From assembly GCA_037127315.1 (NCBI GenBank), contig JBBBDQ010000308.1, positions 454,001 to 518,000 on the forward strand: 64,000 bases of DNA. The letters run 5' to 3'. The notes beneath the pieces were generated by a model. That model ran no database searches. It was given only the letters and a program-made list of their open reading frames with translations, and was not told the origin of the DNA. The position numbers and the translations under genes are program-made. Position 1 is the stretch's first letter, and each line of letters begins with the position of its first letter. The stretch comes from Ascarosepion bandense (lineage: Eukaryota; Mollusca; Cephalopoda; Sepiida; Sepiidae). This document shows positions 1 through 10,864 of this stretch, one piece after another.

Positions 1-410
1 TATTCGGACTAATGTCCTCATCTTGCCATTTGTACGACGTCGTATGCTCCGGCCTTCTTCAGGTACTAGGAATATTCTTGGTCGGCTAAGGAAATCTTTG
101 AAGCGTAGCATATGCGTTGAGTCCTTAAGTTTAAGTAGTTTCCAGTGACGTTCTCTATCTATTATTTCAGCTTCATCCCATAGGGCGGTGATAGAATAGA
201 GATGAACACAATAACACAAAAAAGGACCACTGGACATTAGGTTTATAAGTCCCCAAAATCCAATTGTTCTTGGCCCAGTGGATGTAGACGTTGGTTAGTT
301 CCTGACTTGACTCATAGAGTTGTAATCAATACCAGGCTACAGCAGTGGTGAACAAGTAACTTGTAGGGTTAGAGGGAGATAACTCATGACTTCCAATCGA
401 GGCTTTAAGT
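1..410. repeat. Degenerate interspersed repeat E (first copy)
   Basis: Parts of this stretch resemble 21330-21900, which share a TGTCCTCATCTT block, a CCGGCCTTCTTC block, and a later segment with an AGTTCAATACC-like sequence that could be a decayed tRNA B box. The shared blocks are not all in the same order and orientation, so the repeat is rearranged. No open coding sequence is seen. A tRNA-derived SINE relic is possible but weakly supported. Confidence 0.35.
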
Positions 411-485
411 TCATATACTCTAATGTTTGTAATAAATTGTTCGTTTTGAAATTCCTAGCACCTGTTCGGGTAGTCCTAGACAGTA

Positions 486-777
486 TTTAAGAACAACTCA
501 GGCTGTTCAAGAATTGGCCATTGGACAACATTTACTTGAAAATCAAGACTGTGCTTCTGGCTATGAGGACATTTGGTTTTCTGTTTTGCACAGTGCCCGC
601 TCGGCCCATCATTTACGTGTTTTGGAGACTGTTTATTTGAAGATCCATCAGCCTATCCTGTGCAGACAGAAAGAGCATTCATTCGCTCCTTACGATTGTT
701 GGAGGCATTGTGAGTTATTCTTTTTTCATTTTATTACTCTTTTGGAACTGTGTGTTTACACACCACTTGCAATTTAA
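486..777 (+). pseudogene. C-terminal GIY-YIG-type fragment of a Penelope-like element
   Basis: An 87-residue open frame from 514 (extendable upstream in frame to about 450) reads like the end of a Penelope-like GIY-YIG endonuclease. It has an AIGQHLLEN block (substrate-side His region), a LRVLETVYLKIHQP block carrying the expected catalytic Glu, and a terminal LCRQKE. The YIG motif itself is not readable upstream, so the fragment is 5'-truncated or decayed. In the intact family this domain nicks target DNA for target-primed reverse transcription. This family differs from the PLE copies at 12.7-16.3 kb. Assignment rests on motif resemblance only. Confidence 0.45.
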
Positions 778-882
778 ATATTTTTTTATTAAAATTATAC
801 TTTTAAACGTGTTTCAAATTTCCCTTCTGTAAGTAATTTTTGTGTCCTGTATATTATTAACAATACCGAATATTTTAGTTTT

Positions 883-1312
883 TAAAATTTCTTCATGTGT
901 AGTGCAAAATCCCGAGATATTAAAATGAAGGGAATTTGACCGTTTTCTTTGAAAACTGTTTATTTCATGTGTTAGTCTGTTTTAGAATTTCTTCATGTGT
1001 AGCGCAAAGTCACGAGATGTTAAAATGAAGAGAATTCAACCGTTCTCTTTTAACTTTTTATTATGTATGTTAGTCTGTTTTAGTATAATTTCCATAAGTA
1101 AAGGTGAGATTGGAAAAAATCCGGGGCGCAAATTGATGTTTTGGTAGTACTGGATACATCAATTTGCGCCCCGGATTTTTCCCAATCTCACCTTTGCTTA
1201 TGGAAATTATACTAAAACAGACTAACATACATAATAAAAAGTTAAAAGAAAACGGTTGAATTCCCTTCATTTTAATATCTCGTGACTTTGCACTACACAT
1301 GAAGGAATTCTA
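883..1312. repeat. Large fold-back: ~155-bp inverted arms plus a tandem partial arm
   Basis: Sequence 982-1138 is almost perfectly the reverse complement of 1153-1308, leaving a loop of only about 15 bases. A third, direct copy of the outer arm (883-985, starting TTTCTTCATGTGTAG) lies immediately before the left arm. The arms could form a hairpin over 300 nt long. No transposase is present. The low divergence between arms suggests a recent inverted duplication or a fold-back element. Confidence 0.85.
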
Positions 1313-1536
1313 AAAACTAAAATATTCTGTTAATCTTTTGAAATGATTTGTGAGCATTTTTGTGGTTGCCAACACTGTTTGTTTATAGATACGTAATTTA
1401 GAATAAAGCTCATTTCGTCTTTTTTGCCTTGATAAAGTCCATCACAGGATGAAACGCGTAAGCGATTTAAAATACAGTTTTCCTCTTGTCGTTATTTTAT
1501 TTAACCATTCTGTCCTTAATCTCAGATTATAGCTGA

Positions 1537-1538
<2 letters not shown>

Positions 1539-1586
<48 letters not shown>

Positions 1587-1632
1587 ATTATTATTATTAT
1601 TAATATTATTATTATTATTATTATTAATATTA
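1539..1632. repeat. (TA)n followed by (TTA)n microsatellite
   Basis: About 42 bases of TA dinucleotides pass into about 50 bases of ATT/TTA triplets with two interruptions. Read on the minus strand the triplet is TAA. It abuts the 3' end of the minus-strand LD element, which matters because Dong-type elements are known to insert into TAA repeats. Confidence 0.95.
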
Positions 1633-1770
1633 GTATGTCATTTTTCATCATATTTCGATTTCTGCTTTGGTCTCACTACCAACCAAGTCTGCGGGGAGAC
1701 CTAAGGCAGGTAGTGACGTGTTGTTATGGCTCCATTTCATGTTTTTCTATCTTCCCTATCATCCCCAGCA

Positions 1771-3100
1771 TTACATAGATAAAGTATTCCTTAGTGTGTG
1801 GGCTGTACTTAATAAGACAATTTTTTGTATATCTCTTAAGCTGGGGTTTCCAGGGATTCTTTCAATGTGTTGTTTTGTTCCATTTTTTATCATTCCAAGT
1901 GCACCTACTATCACTGGCACAACGCTTGTTTTCAATTTCCACATTTTTTCTATTTCAATTTCCAGGTCTTTATATTTTGACAGTTTTTCAAATTCCTTGA
2001 TTGCTATGTTACAATCCGCTGGACAAGCCATATCAATTAATAGACAAGTTTTCTCCTTCTGGTTTTTAACAATAATGTCTGGCCTGTTTGCTTCAATTTT
2101 TCTGTCTGTGTAGATGGTGTAATCCCATAGAATGGTTACATCTTCTATTTCTGTAACCGGTGCTGGGTGATGTTCATACCAGTGTTTGTTTACAGCTTTT
2201 CCATAATGTTTGCACATTGCCCAATGTAAATATTGCCCAACTCTATCGTGGCGATTTTTATATTCATTTGGGGCAAGCACAGAACAGCCTGAGATTAGGT
2301 GGTCTATTGTTTCTTGGTGTTTATCACAAAACCTGCATTTTGGATCCATATTATTATGCATAATATTTGCCTGAAAGTTTCTAGTGAAAAGACTTTGGTC
2401 TTGTGCTGCAAGAATAAAGCCTTCAGTTTCAGACTTTAATCCAGATGCACGTAACCATCGATGAGTATTAACTTTGTCAACATTGGATTTATTGGCACTT
2501 TCTGGATATTGGCCATGCAGAGGTTTGTCTTGCCAGCGCTGTTTCATCTGTTCAAGAGCTTTATCTTTGGCTTTCATTTTCATATTTTTTGCCGCAATAG
2601 TTGGTTCTTGGCTTCTGTTTTGCTTTTCTACAGAATCTACTAACTGTAAATCTTGTTTGTATTTACTGCCTTCTTTTATTATTGAATATTTTTTCTTTCT
2701 TTCTTCATGTTGCCTTACTAATTGTATCATCCAATCCTTTGTTGTTTCTATGTATGTTAGTAAGCCAATAGTTGTTGTCTTGTATGACAATTCCAGCTGA
2801 ATAAGACCTCTTCCACCTTCTTTACGGGGTATGTATATACGGTCTACATCAGCCTTTGGATGATGCATCTTATGCTTAGAAAGAAGCTTTCTTGTTTTAG
2901 CATCCATTCGCCTGATGTCGTTTAGAGTCCAGTTTAAGATGTTAAAGCTATATTGGACAACTGGGATTGCAAGGCTATTAATGGCCATAACTCTGTTCTG
3001 TGAATTTAATTCAGTTTTTAATATCATTCGTAGCCTTCTATAGTACTCTTTACGCACTATTTCTTTCATTTTTTTATGGTGAATGTTATTTACCTCTCAT
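1771..3100 (-). pseudogene. LD ORF, C-terminal part: thumb, CCHC knuckle, restriction-like endonuclease
   Basis: This frame continues the RT domain after the indel near 3097; the in-frame sequence NNIHHKK precedes the first Met at 3069. It begins with an IVRKEYYRRLRMIL thumb region. Around residues 245-262 lies a knuckle CRFC-x8-H-x4-C (CX2CX8HX4C). Near residues 328-350 is RPD followed 14 residues later by Asp (RPDIIVK...LLIDMACPAD), the K/RPD-x(12-14)-D/E signature of R2/R4 restriction-like endonucleases. The frame then ends normally at 1771, leaving about 135 bases of 3' UTR before the TTA tract. Confidence 0.85.
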
Positions 3101-4230
3101 TTACACCTAGGTATTTATAAGCTTCTTCTGGTTTCAATTCTTTTATTGTTACAGCAGGGTCTAAGCTAATTGAGGATGTTTCTTGTATTGATCCACGTAA
3201 AACTGTAGCTTTAGCACATTTATTCAAATTAAATTTCATTCCAATGTCTTCGCTGAAGCATTTTACAGTTTGCAGAAGACCTTCCAGCTCATTATCATTC
3301 TTAGCATATAACTTTAAGTCATCCATGTAACATAGATGGCTTATTTTCTTTTGGCCTATTTTATAACCACATTCTGTCTTATTAAGTTGACTGGTTAGTG
3401 CTATTAACGATATGCAGAATAGTAAGGGAGATAAAGAATCACCTTGAAATATACCTCTTTTGATGTTTATTTCATCAGACTTATAGGTTCCATTTATATG
3501 ATTGAGGTAAAGGGTTGTTTTCCATATAGACATGCACTGTTTGATGAAATTGATGATGACGGGCGATATCTTGTATATATTTAAAGTCTTTAAAATCCAG
3601 GAATGTGGCACACTATCGAATGCCTTTCGATAATCTATCCAGGCAGTACTAAGATTTTTCTTTGTACTGTAGCAGTTTTCCAGGATCATTTTGTTAATTA
3701 GCAATTGGTCTTTATAACCATAACAGCCACGTTTGCACCCTTTTTGTTCAAGCGGTATCATGTCATTTCTTTCTAAGAATAAATATGTCTGTTTTGTTAA
3801 AACAGATGTTAATAGTTTATATGTTGTCGGAAGACATGTAATTGGTCTGTAGTTTTTCGGGTTGTTTGTGTCACCATTCTTGGGTAGAAGAAATGTAATT
3901 CCTTTGGTCATCCATGCAGGAATTTTAGTGGGATCGTCAACCATTTCTTGAAGTTCTTTGGCTAGTTTTTTATGTGCTGCATTTAAATAATATAGCCAAA
4001 AGTTAGGAATTTTATCTATACCTGGGAATTTCCAATTGTGTGCTTTTTTTAGTGCAAATTTAACATCATCTTCTGTAATTCCAGACCATGTCTGTTCTGG
4101 TTTATTTTTCATTCTTTCTATCTCTTGCGCAATCCAATGTACTTCCTTGCTATGTTCTTTAGGGCAAGCCCATATCTTTTCCCAGAACTGTGTGACTTCT
4201 TCCATTCTGGGGGGTACTGTCACTTCAATT
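3090..4230 (-). pseudogene. LD ORF, reverse transcriptase domain (YMDD)
   Basis: A 377-residue frame, open from just after the A6 frameshift, carries RT blocks in order: LPKNGDTNNPKNYRPITCL (fingers), AWIDYRKAFDSVPHSW (block A, catalytic Asp), IKRGIFQGDSLSPLLF (block B), CYMDDLKLYA (block C) and the terminal YKYLGV motif. All catalytic aspartates are retained. Block B has GIFQGDSLSP where GIFQGDSLS is usual in this clade, so the enzyme core looks undamaged. The frame ends in a premature stop at 3090 caused by a second small indel around 3095-3100. No independent start is expected, because this is the middle of one ORF. Confidence 0.85.
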
Positions 4231-5524
4231 CTTTTTTACCTATTTCCCTGTAAAATCTCTTTGTATCAGTCTGAAAAATCTTGTTTTGTCTGTAAAATCT
4301 TGCTCTTTTTTCATAGCGTCTTATTCTTTGAGCCTTCAGTTGGATTTTTTGCTTTATTTTTGCTTTATTTGATAAGACTTCATTTTCATTCCTAATGTTA
4401 TATTTTGTTTCGGCTCTTCTGCTTTTCCTAGTTCTTACATTTATTCCTTTACTCAGTTCATCCAGTACTGATAGTTCACTTCTAAGTTGTTCGATTTCTT
4501 TTTCTATTTTTCTTTTCCAAGGTGGATCTTCACGTCTGCGAGACTACCTTGTTTTTATTTTGATATTCAATGTTTTTGTTGCTGCTGTTGCTGATGCATA
4601 TATTACTTCGTTGAGATTTGTATGAGTGTCTTCATCGAGCATTAATTTCAGTGCTGCATTGTAGAGTTTAATAGTTCGAAGGTTATGTTTTGTTGGTTGT
4701 AATTTTGGGAGCTGTTCACGTTCCTCCATTGTAATATTTTGTATTTGATTTAGATGGTTTTTTATTTCTATCTTGGCTTCCTGTATATTGTTCTTATTTT
4801 CCGTCAAATAATTATCTTCGATGTGTTCTGAACTCGTTTTATTTTTGTCTTTTAACTGACTCAGACTCAGATCGCACCTTTCCAGCACTTTTAAACTTAC
4901 ATCATTATCTTCGCAGTGATTTGCGTGTTTCACGGTTTCTACATTATGACCTGTGATTTGTTTGATGTTATTACTTTTTATTTCTGGTTCCGGTTCCTTT
5001 TCATATTTTGTTGATTCGTCTCTTCTAGTTACAATTCTTTTAATTTCATTAATTTCAGCCTCTGTCAGTCGGTTATTACGAATAATGTACCTACGAACAT
5101 TGGCCAATTTATTTTCGTCAATATACTTTCTATTTGCTTGACCAACTTTTTCACGCCAAATGTCATATGTTTGGCGAGTCATGTTTTTTTGAGGTTTGAG
5201 TAACGCTTCATGAAATGCAGTCATAACGACTTTGTACTCCTCACGAGACCATTTTATTTTTTCTTTCTTTAAATATACGGTTGTAGATCTAGCTGGTGAA
5301 TTTTCAGGACCATCATTAGGATTATCCTGGTTGTGGGGACCTGAAGATTCATTCTTTGTGTAGGAGTTTGTTCCTATGGCAGATTTTTCGACCTCAGGTA
5401 GGTTCCCTCCTGAAGGACGGGCTCCCTGTTTATCCACTGGAAGAGCCATACTGGACTTTTTATTTCTATTTGTATTTTTCATGTTTTTCCCACGAGTGAC
5501 GCACGGGTCCAAAAGTCCACCCAA
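4231..5524 (-). pseudogene. LD ORF, N-terminal part with Myb-like motif and basic linker
   Basis: A 326-residue open stretch starts at the ATG ending at 5524. Residues about 90-165 contain a W/Y-rich helical block (KWSREEYKVVMTAFHEA, then IWREKVGQANRKYIDENKLANVRR) matching the Myb-like DNA-binding region of R4/Dong proteins. A TAG at 4544-4546 interrupts it. The same frame continues downstream with a lysine/arginine-rich segment (RRYEKRARFYRQN, then TDTKRFYREIGKK) that precedes the RT domain in this family. The frame is lost in an A6 run around 4231-4236 by a one-base indel. Confidence 0.75.
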
Positions 5525-5699
5525 AGTTGCCCGGCACGTTGGGTAACGGTCTTTTACAAACAGGGCCCCGAATCCTGTAGGGGATCGTTTGTGACCTCAT
5601 AACGCAGTAGCCATTCACTCCTCGGCACGATTAACACCTTGAGTTGCGGGTTGTTGTTCGGAGTTTTCCTTCTCCTAAATGGGCTGCCAAGCAACATCT

Positions 5700-6638
5700 G
5701 ACATAGACGCGATTGGAATTCAAGGAGAAAGACGCTGGTTAAAAAAAAAAAAACCTTTGCCGTAGCAACGGCTCAACGAAACAAAACATCAATATTAGAG
5801 TATTTTGTTAAAAAAAAAAAATTTTACGAAATATCGACAGCTAAAGGAAATATAATACGGATGATTTTATTTAGGTTCATTTAAAGAACAAACAGATAAA
5901 TTAAAATAAAACAGAATTTCATAAAAAAAAAAATTCGATAATATCTAAAGAAAAAAAATCCTGTTTATATTAAAACAGAATTTCATATTGAGAAAAAGAA
6001 AAATTCAAAGAGAGAGACGCTGGTTGAAAAAACAAACAAACTTGGACGTAACGGCCGTTCAACGGAAGAAAAAAAAAACAAAACATCACTGCACTTAGAG
6101 AGTATTGTTAAAATAAAAAAACAATTGTTGCTACTATTAACCATTGTCCTTGCAATAAAAAAAAATCAAAAAAAAAATCAAAATTTTTAATAGGAAAGCA
6201 AAAGTGGACATACCTTTGAGTTTACTACCGTAAAATTTAAAAATAATTTGTTCGCCCACTGTATTCTGTGTTATTCTTTCATTAAATCCAACGAGAGTAA
6301 AATTATCGAAAAATAAATAAATATATAAAATGAACGAACAAATATAAAGAAATTATTACATATTTTTTCTAAGAAAGAATATCGTAGATCGAACAGATTT
6401 TAGTGCTTTTCGTCGTATTTTTTTCGTTGTCTTGCTTTAGAAAACTAGTTAATAAATCTATTTAAGGATCATTAAAAGAAGAAACAGACAATTAAAATTA
6501 TATACAAAGGAAAAAATTAATGTTTATGTTTAATATAGTGAAATGAAAAATTAATGCTTACGTAAAAAAAAACCAAAAAAACGTTACGTTTTCAGGAGCC
6601 TCAGAAAAGCACGTCATTCTCGTTGTAATTCCAATCGC

Positions 6639-6642
<4 letters not shown>
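5700..6642. repeat. A-rich region with ~284-bp direct repeat and short inverted ends
   Basis: Two A-rich blocks starting with GAGARAGACGCTGGTT (5727 and 6011) are diverged direct repeats about 284 bp apart. The blocks near 5870 and 6460 (ATTTAAGGWTCATT, then AGAAACAGA) also match each other. An inverted pair of about 13 bp (CGCGATTGGAATT) lies at 5708-5722 and 6619-6633, enclosing the whole segment. It could be repeated 5' UTR of the LD element or a separate insertion with its own short inverted ends. There is no coding sequence. Confidence 0.5.

Positions 6643-6692
<50 letters not shown>
6643..6692. repeat. (TTA)n microsatellite at the 5' side of LD
   Basis: About 50 uninterrupted bases of ATT triplets. 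Together with 1580-1632 it brackets the LD element with the same triplet in the same phase orientation, consistent with an ancestral TAA/TTA repeat split by the insertion. Confidence 0.9.
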
Positions 6693-6693
<1 letters not shown>

Positions 6694-6800
6694 GTGAGAT
6701 CATGTGAAAACTACTACAAAATTATACATTTTGTTTCCACATTGAAAGAACAATGTCTCATCAGGTAGTTAACAATGATAGTAATAAATGTTTTTATTTA
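6693..6800 (+). repeat. Interspersed repeat X, partial
   Basis: The block containing ACATTGAAAGAACAATGTC and TCAKGTAGTTAACAATGATRGTAATAAA also occurs at 10450-10570, at 32310-32410, and in reverse at 32465-32550 and 32630-32730. Every copy sits next to a (TA)n or (TTA)n tract. CATTGAAAGAACAATG is itself a small palindrome. No coding potential is seen. Confidence 0.6.
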
Positions 6801-6849
6801 ATTTTTTTTATGAACACAATACTTTTCTTCATTTTTTGGAAAAACATTT

Positions 6850-7705
6850 TCTTACAATGTAGAACCCTAAAAGTTATGTCAGGATTCGTTATCGGAGGCC
6901 ACAATTTAAACAATATAAGGTACACAGATGATACAATGCTGATAGCAGACACGGAAAGCAAACTACAAGACCTTCTAAAGAAGGTAGCTGAACAAAGTGA
7001 CAAGAAAGGATTACAAATAAACTGCAAGAAAACCGAATGCATGGTCATCAGCAATTACAATTACAGGTGAGGGACTCTAAAATCGAGCAGGTACAAAAAT
7101 TTAAATACCTAAGAAGTGTGCTAACAGAAGAGAGAAAGTGCGACACTGAGATCCGAAGGCGAATTGGCATGGCGAATGAAGCATTCAAGAAGTTGAGTAA
7201 AGTATTAAGAAACAGGACAATTTCACCAGAAACAAAGAAGAGAGTACTGGATTACTATGTGATGTCGATTCTTTTAATATGGCAGTGAATGCTGGACAAT
7301 ACCTTCGAAGATGAAGGAAAAACTTGAAGCACTTGAAATGTGGTTCTACAGAAGGATGCTGAGGATATCATGGACCGAGCATGTGAGCAATGACGAGGTT
7401 TTGGAAAGAATGGCCTCGAAAAGGAAATTAATACTGGGCATCAGGAAGAGACAGTTAAGGGACATACAATGAGGAAGGAGGGCTTGGAGAATTTGATACT
7501 AACAGGCCAGATACAGGTAAAAAGAGACAGGTGAAAGCAGCGGATAACATATTTGAAGGACCTGATCAGGTGGATGACAGAACGAGAGTTGCATGATGCA
7601 ACAGAAGAAAGCGTGCTAAGAGCCACCGTGGACAGAGAGATATGGAAAGTCATGATCGCCTACATCCTGAAAAAAACATGGCACATAAAAGAAGAAGAAG
7701 AAAAA
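6850..7705 (+). mobile_element. RTE/BovB-like LINE (LR), 5'-truncated copy with frameshifts
   Basis: The copy begins inside the RT palm: FVIGGHNLNNIRYTDDTMLIAD is block C, with YTDD in place of the YADD of other copies. It runs through the C-terminal region: KIEQVQKFKYLRSVLTE, then RRIGMANEAFKKLSKVLRNR and MWFYRRMLRISW, ending in IW-KVMIAYILKKTWH. Several indels move the reading between frames at about 7070, 7290 and 7450. The 3' end is a GAAGAAGAAG tail near 7690, typical of RTE elements ending in a simple repeat. The upstream endonuclease is absent. Confidence 0.85.
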
Positions 7706-7740
7706 AGATTTAATCAAAAAAAAAAGAGAAGAAAATAAAA

Positions 7741-7830
7741 TAAGCATTGGTACCCTTGGGAAACGAATTAATCCGTCACTTCCCTCCAGTTATGGGTTAA
7801 ATAACAGGATGGGGCCTGGAGGCAACCCAT
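7741..7830 (+). repeat. SB-type SINE body fragment
   Basis: The stretch CCCTTGGGAAA...TTAATCCGTC...CTTCCCTCCAGTTATGGGTTAAATAACAGG matches the middle of the SB SINEs at 16.4, 30.0, 50.2, 56.6 and 58.1 kb. The tRNA-like head and the CTGACTGACTG end are missing. The following sequence (7830-8130) is unlike SB and was not recognised. Confidence 0.6.
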
Positions 7831-8147
7831 CTAGTGTTGGTGTCACAATGAAAACACTCTTGGTAGCCCTGGCGAAGCATCAAGTATTCAGCTATTTGAC
7901 AAGAAATTTCGCTGCAAAACTGCGCCAGGGTTCCAAATTCACAGGGAATACTGGAGGGATATAGCGAATTCTATCTCGGCTAATGGCCGCAAGACGACGA
8001 CGATGGGTACAATGTTGCAACTCAGATCTTTTGGATTTCTTAAAAAAATGATGAAATCACAAACACAAAGAGAAATATATCCATAAAATGTAAAATAAAA
8101 GAAATTTAAAAATGCAATATAAAAACGTAAATTCATTAGGCCTAGTA

Positions 8148-8876
8148 TTATAAACTAGCAGTATACCCTGGCGTTGCTCGGGTGTAATGAAAGCTTTAAA
8201 ACTATTCCATGGTCATGGAGCTCAGACACTTTGGACGTTGGCAAGAAAGGCTAAAAAGTAATAGTTGTTTCCAGTTAAAGCGAAACCGTAGACTGAAAGA
8301 AAAATGAATGGATGTAAGTCAAATTTTGATTTCCTGGTATCGATATCAAATAAGTTTTTTTCCTCGTAAACTGAATTTTGAAGGCTAAATAAGTCCTCTG
8401 AGTAAATGGTATCATGACTGAGACTAAGAACTACAATTATACCCACTTAGAGCCAAACCCGAAGCAAAAACTAAAATAAAAGGTCTGAAAAAATACAGAC
8501 ATACAGGCAGATAGACACACACACAAACATCTTGCCTTTTATATATATACATATTGTCGATTTTCTGCACTATTGTAAGAACTGCAACCTTGAAACTTTT
8601 GAATATCGTTTCTTATGTCTTTGTCTATAAGTCTATCAAATTTGATTAAAATCGGACCACTCCTTCTATAACCCTATGTTTTCGATTATCGATTTTTGAT
8701 ATTTATCACAAAACCTAGCTAAGAACACTCGCAGACGCTTATAGTACAACTGTGTAAATTTTCAAGAAAATTGGTTCAGCCGTTTTGGAGTCTATAGATA
8801 ACGGACACACACATACACAGACACACACGCACACACACAGAGACAAAGTTCCGTTTATAAATAAGTTTAGATTATT
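8148..8876 (-). repeat. Repeat D, copy 1 (~730 bp), with a conserved 74-codon frame
   Basis: The element runs from CTAGCAGTATACCCTGGCG to GTTCCGTTTATAAATAAG and has relatives at 20556-21297 (opposite orientation) and 48273-49042. All share a GGTTCAGCCGTTT-(T/C)GGAGTCTATAGATAACGG block followed by a CA microsatellite, and a TATA-rich tract in the middle. On the minus strand 8222-8446 encodes IIVVLSLSHDTIYSEDLFSLQ followed by a hydrophobic tail; the same frame is open in the 48-kb copy. The ends look like those of widespread non-autonomous elements, but the class is not established. Confidence 0.65.
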
Positions 8877-9711
8877 AACTACGCTAAAAACAGAAGATTT
8901 AAAACTATGGATTAATTTGTTAAGGTTATCAACCTTACCGCCAGTAGATTTATTTACTATCATGTTCACCCTCTATATATAAAGCCCTATATTTGTAAGA
9001 CTGTAAGTGTTTCTTTATGCACACACATTAAATAGTATAGACGGACTATGGATTCGAACCCCGGAATAGATATTTGGAGAATATCTCTGTGGGTATATTT
9101 TTCTTCTTCTTTGGGAAGAGCTAAGAAAGAGAAGAAGAAAGAAATAAGCGCTAGAGGTGGCCAGGAGAGTTAAGAGGAAGGCGAAATACAAGGCATTCAC
9201 GAAGTGACGTCAACTGATCTGACGACAATCGAACATAGACCAAATGGTAGCTTGCCAAGAGTGGGGGAGAGAACTCTATCTCTTTTTCCCTTGTTTATTT
9301 GTTTCTCTCCCTTTTTCTCTCAGGGAAGCGATAAGGAGTGGCTGAGAATGAATTGTCGGTCGATTCCGAAGGAGCGGGTGATTTAAGCCAGATACACGAA
9401 ATTGACATTATACTTTTATGGAGAAACATTTCAATCACTTACTGACCCATGCCATATCGAAACGTTTTTAACAAAAAGGTAACAGATTTGAAAAACAAAA
9501 GAGAGGAGACATTCACCACACTAGGAAGCAGTTCGATAGAAAGTTAAGCCGAGAACGCTCTTTCACGTTAGTCTCTCACTCTGTCAATCGCCCTAAGCAG
9601 AAATCCTAGGGAATGGGATAATAAAGACTGTATTACTTCTAACAACAAATAGACATAATAGCAACAAGTAATTTGTGGGCATTAAGGAAGTTGGATTGTA
9701 ATTTTCTTATA

Positions 9712-9713
<2 letters not shown>
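8877..9713. other. No recognised gene; possible weak exon signal
   Basis: This stretch has no detectable element. On the plus strand a pyrimidine-rich run with a CAG at about 9320 (TTTTTCTCTCAG then GGAAGCG) looks like a splice acceptor. A 60-codon frame spans it (9204-9386), but no homology is recognised. GGGGTTCGAATCC on the minus strand near 9055 matches a pol III B box without a convincing A box or tRNA fold. Confidence 0.3.
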
Positions 9714-9764
<51 letters not shown>

Positions 9765-9784
9765 CTCTCTCTCTCTCTCTCTCT
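9714..9784. repeat. (CT)n microsatellite
   Basis: About 70 bases of CT dinucleotides with two small interruptions. The following 9785-10295 region is AT-rich and contains nothing recognised. Confidence 0.95.
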
Positions 9785-10291
9785 TACTGTACAAAGAGTT
9801 ACAAATATAATCATTAGTCCACATAGACTGGTCTTCGGTACTGTTTTCTTACGTTTTTTTGTTTTTGTCTGTTTTCCTCATTTCTGCATTGTGCACCCAA
9901 CCGTCTTTTGATTTCATCTGTCGAGGAATGCAGCACGAAGACACCGCCCCGCTTAGGTCTTTAACATCCCTTGAGATCAGAAATCACAACGTGACAGAGG
10001 AATTATTAAATAACAAAAAATGAAATCATGGGTCGATGCTGACATTTACAAGAATTATTAAAAGTTATTATAGATATTTTTCTTCTAAATTTTCCATCTA
10101 AATTTTTTCTTTCTTACCAGGAAACTTCGAAGTCAGGAAAAGGATTGATATTAAGAATTACAGTTAAATAATTTTTTTCAGTAATAATATCAATGCTCTG
10201 TTCTTTAAATATTGCATACTAATGAGAAAAATCCGCTTTCATACATTAAATATTAATCGAAAAATCTACATTTTCTATTATTATAATCTTT

Positions 10292-10295
<4 letters not shown>

Positions 10296-10353
<58 letters not shown>
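10296..10353. repeat. (TA)n microsatellite
   Basis: About 58 bases of pure TA, immediately followed by repeat X. Confidence 0.95.
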
Positions 10354-10359
<6 letters not shown>

Positions 10360-10575
10360 ATGAATAAGAACGAAGAAAAGAATTGCAACATTCAAATCAT
10401 TAATTAAAAAAATACTCAATATAAAAATAGATCAATGAATATTTATTTTTAATTTTTACGTTAGAACATGTGCAAACTATGGACTACTAACAAATTGTAC
10501 ATTTTCTTTCGACATTGAAAGAACAATGTCTTATCAAGTAGTTAACAATGATGGTAATAAACTTTTTTATTTTAA
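10354..10575 (+). repeat. Repeat X, longer copy
   Basis: The segment AGAACGAAGAAAAGAATTGCAACATTCAAA and the later GACATTGAAAGAACAATGTC / AGTTAACAATGATGGTAATAAA blocks match, in reverse complement, 32560-32730. This defines X as at least 220 bp, with a (TA)n tract at its left edge in both places. 10576-10860 is purine/pyrimidine-biased sequence with nothing recognised. Confidence 0.6.
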
Positions 10576-10864
10576 AAATTTCTTTTAAAAACAACACTGC
10601 CCTTTATTTTTGTAATTTTTTTCTGTACGAGTTAAAAAGATATTAAAAACGGAGGGAAAGAAAGATGGAAGAAAAAAAATCAGAAAATAAGATGAGAACT
10701 GAAGAAAAGGAAGAGAAATTAGAAAAGGAAAGATACGGAAGAAAGTGAAGAGGAAAATAGGTGGGAAAAATAAGTGACAAAAAATAGACATATATCAACA
10801 AAAACGAATCCATCGAATAAAGTGGCCAAACGGCAACATTAACAGGATAATTATGACCAACTAC

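Larger units (their letters stand above)
1633..6642 (-). mobile_element. R4/Dong-like non-LTR retrotransposon (LD), near full length, inactive
   Basis: The element reads on the minus strand from about 6640 or 5710 (5' end uncertain) to 1633. Its coding region (5524 to 1771) has a Myb-like N-terminal region, a basic linker, a reverse transcriptase with YMDD, a CCHC zinc knuckle and a restriction-like endonuclease. This single-ORF order is that of the R2/R4 group. (TTA)n tracts lie at both ends (1580-1632 and 6643-6692), as expected for insertion into a TAA repeat. One in-frame stop and two frameshifts break the frame. The 5' region 5560-6640 is very A-rich and may be 5' UTR or separate sequence. 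Confidence 0.8.

Noticed and set aside
1667..2113. 148-codon plus-strand frame
   Set aside because: Antisense to the LD C-terminal domain, which has clear motifs on the minus strand.
3090..4230. Domesticated reverse transcriptase gene
   Set aside because: Frameshifts on both sides, but contiguous in-order domains of one LD ORF and no host gene context.
9045..9070. tRNA on the minus strand (B-box-like GGGGTTCGAATCC)
   Set aside because: No matching T-stem or A box at the right distance.
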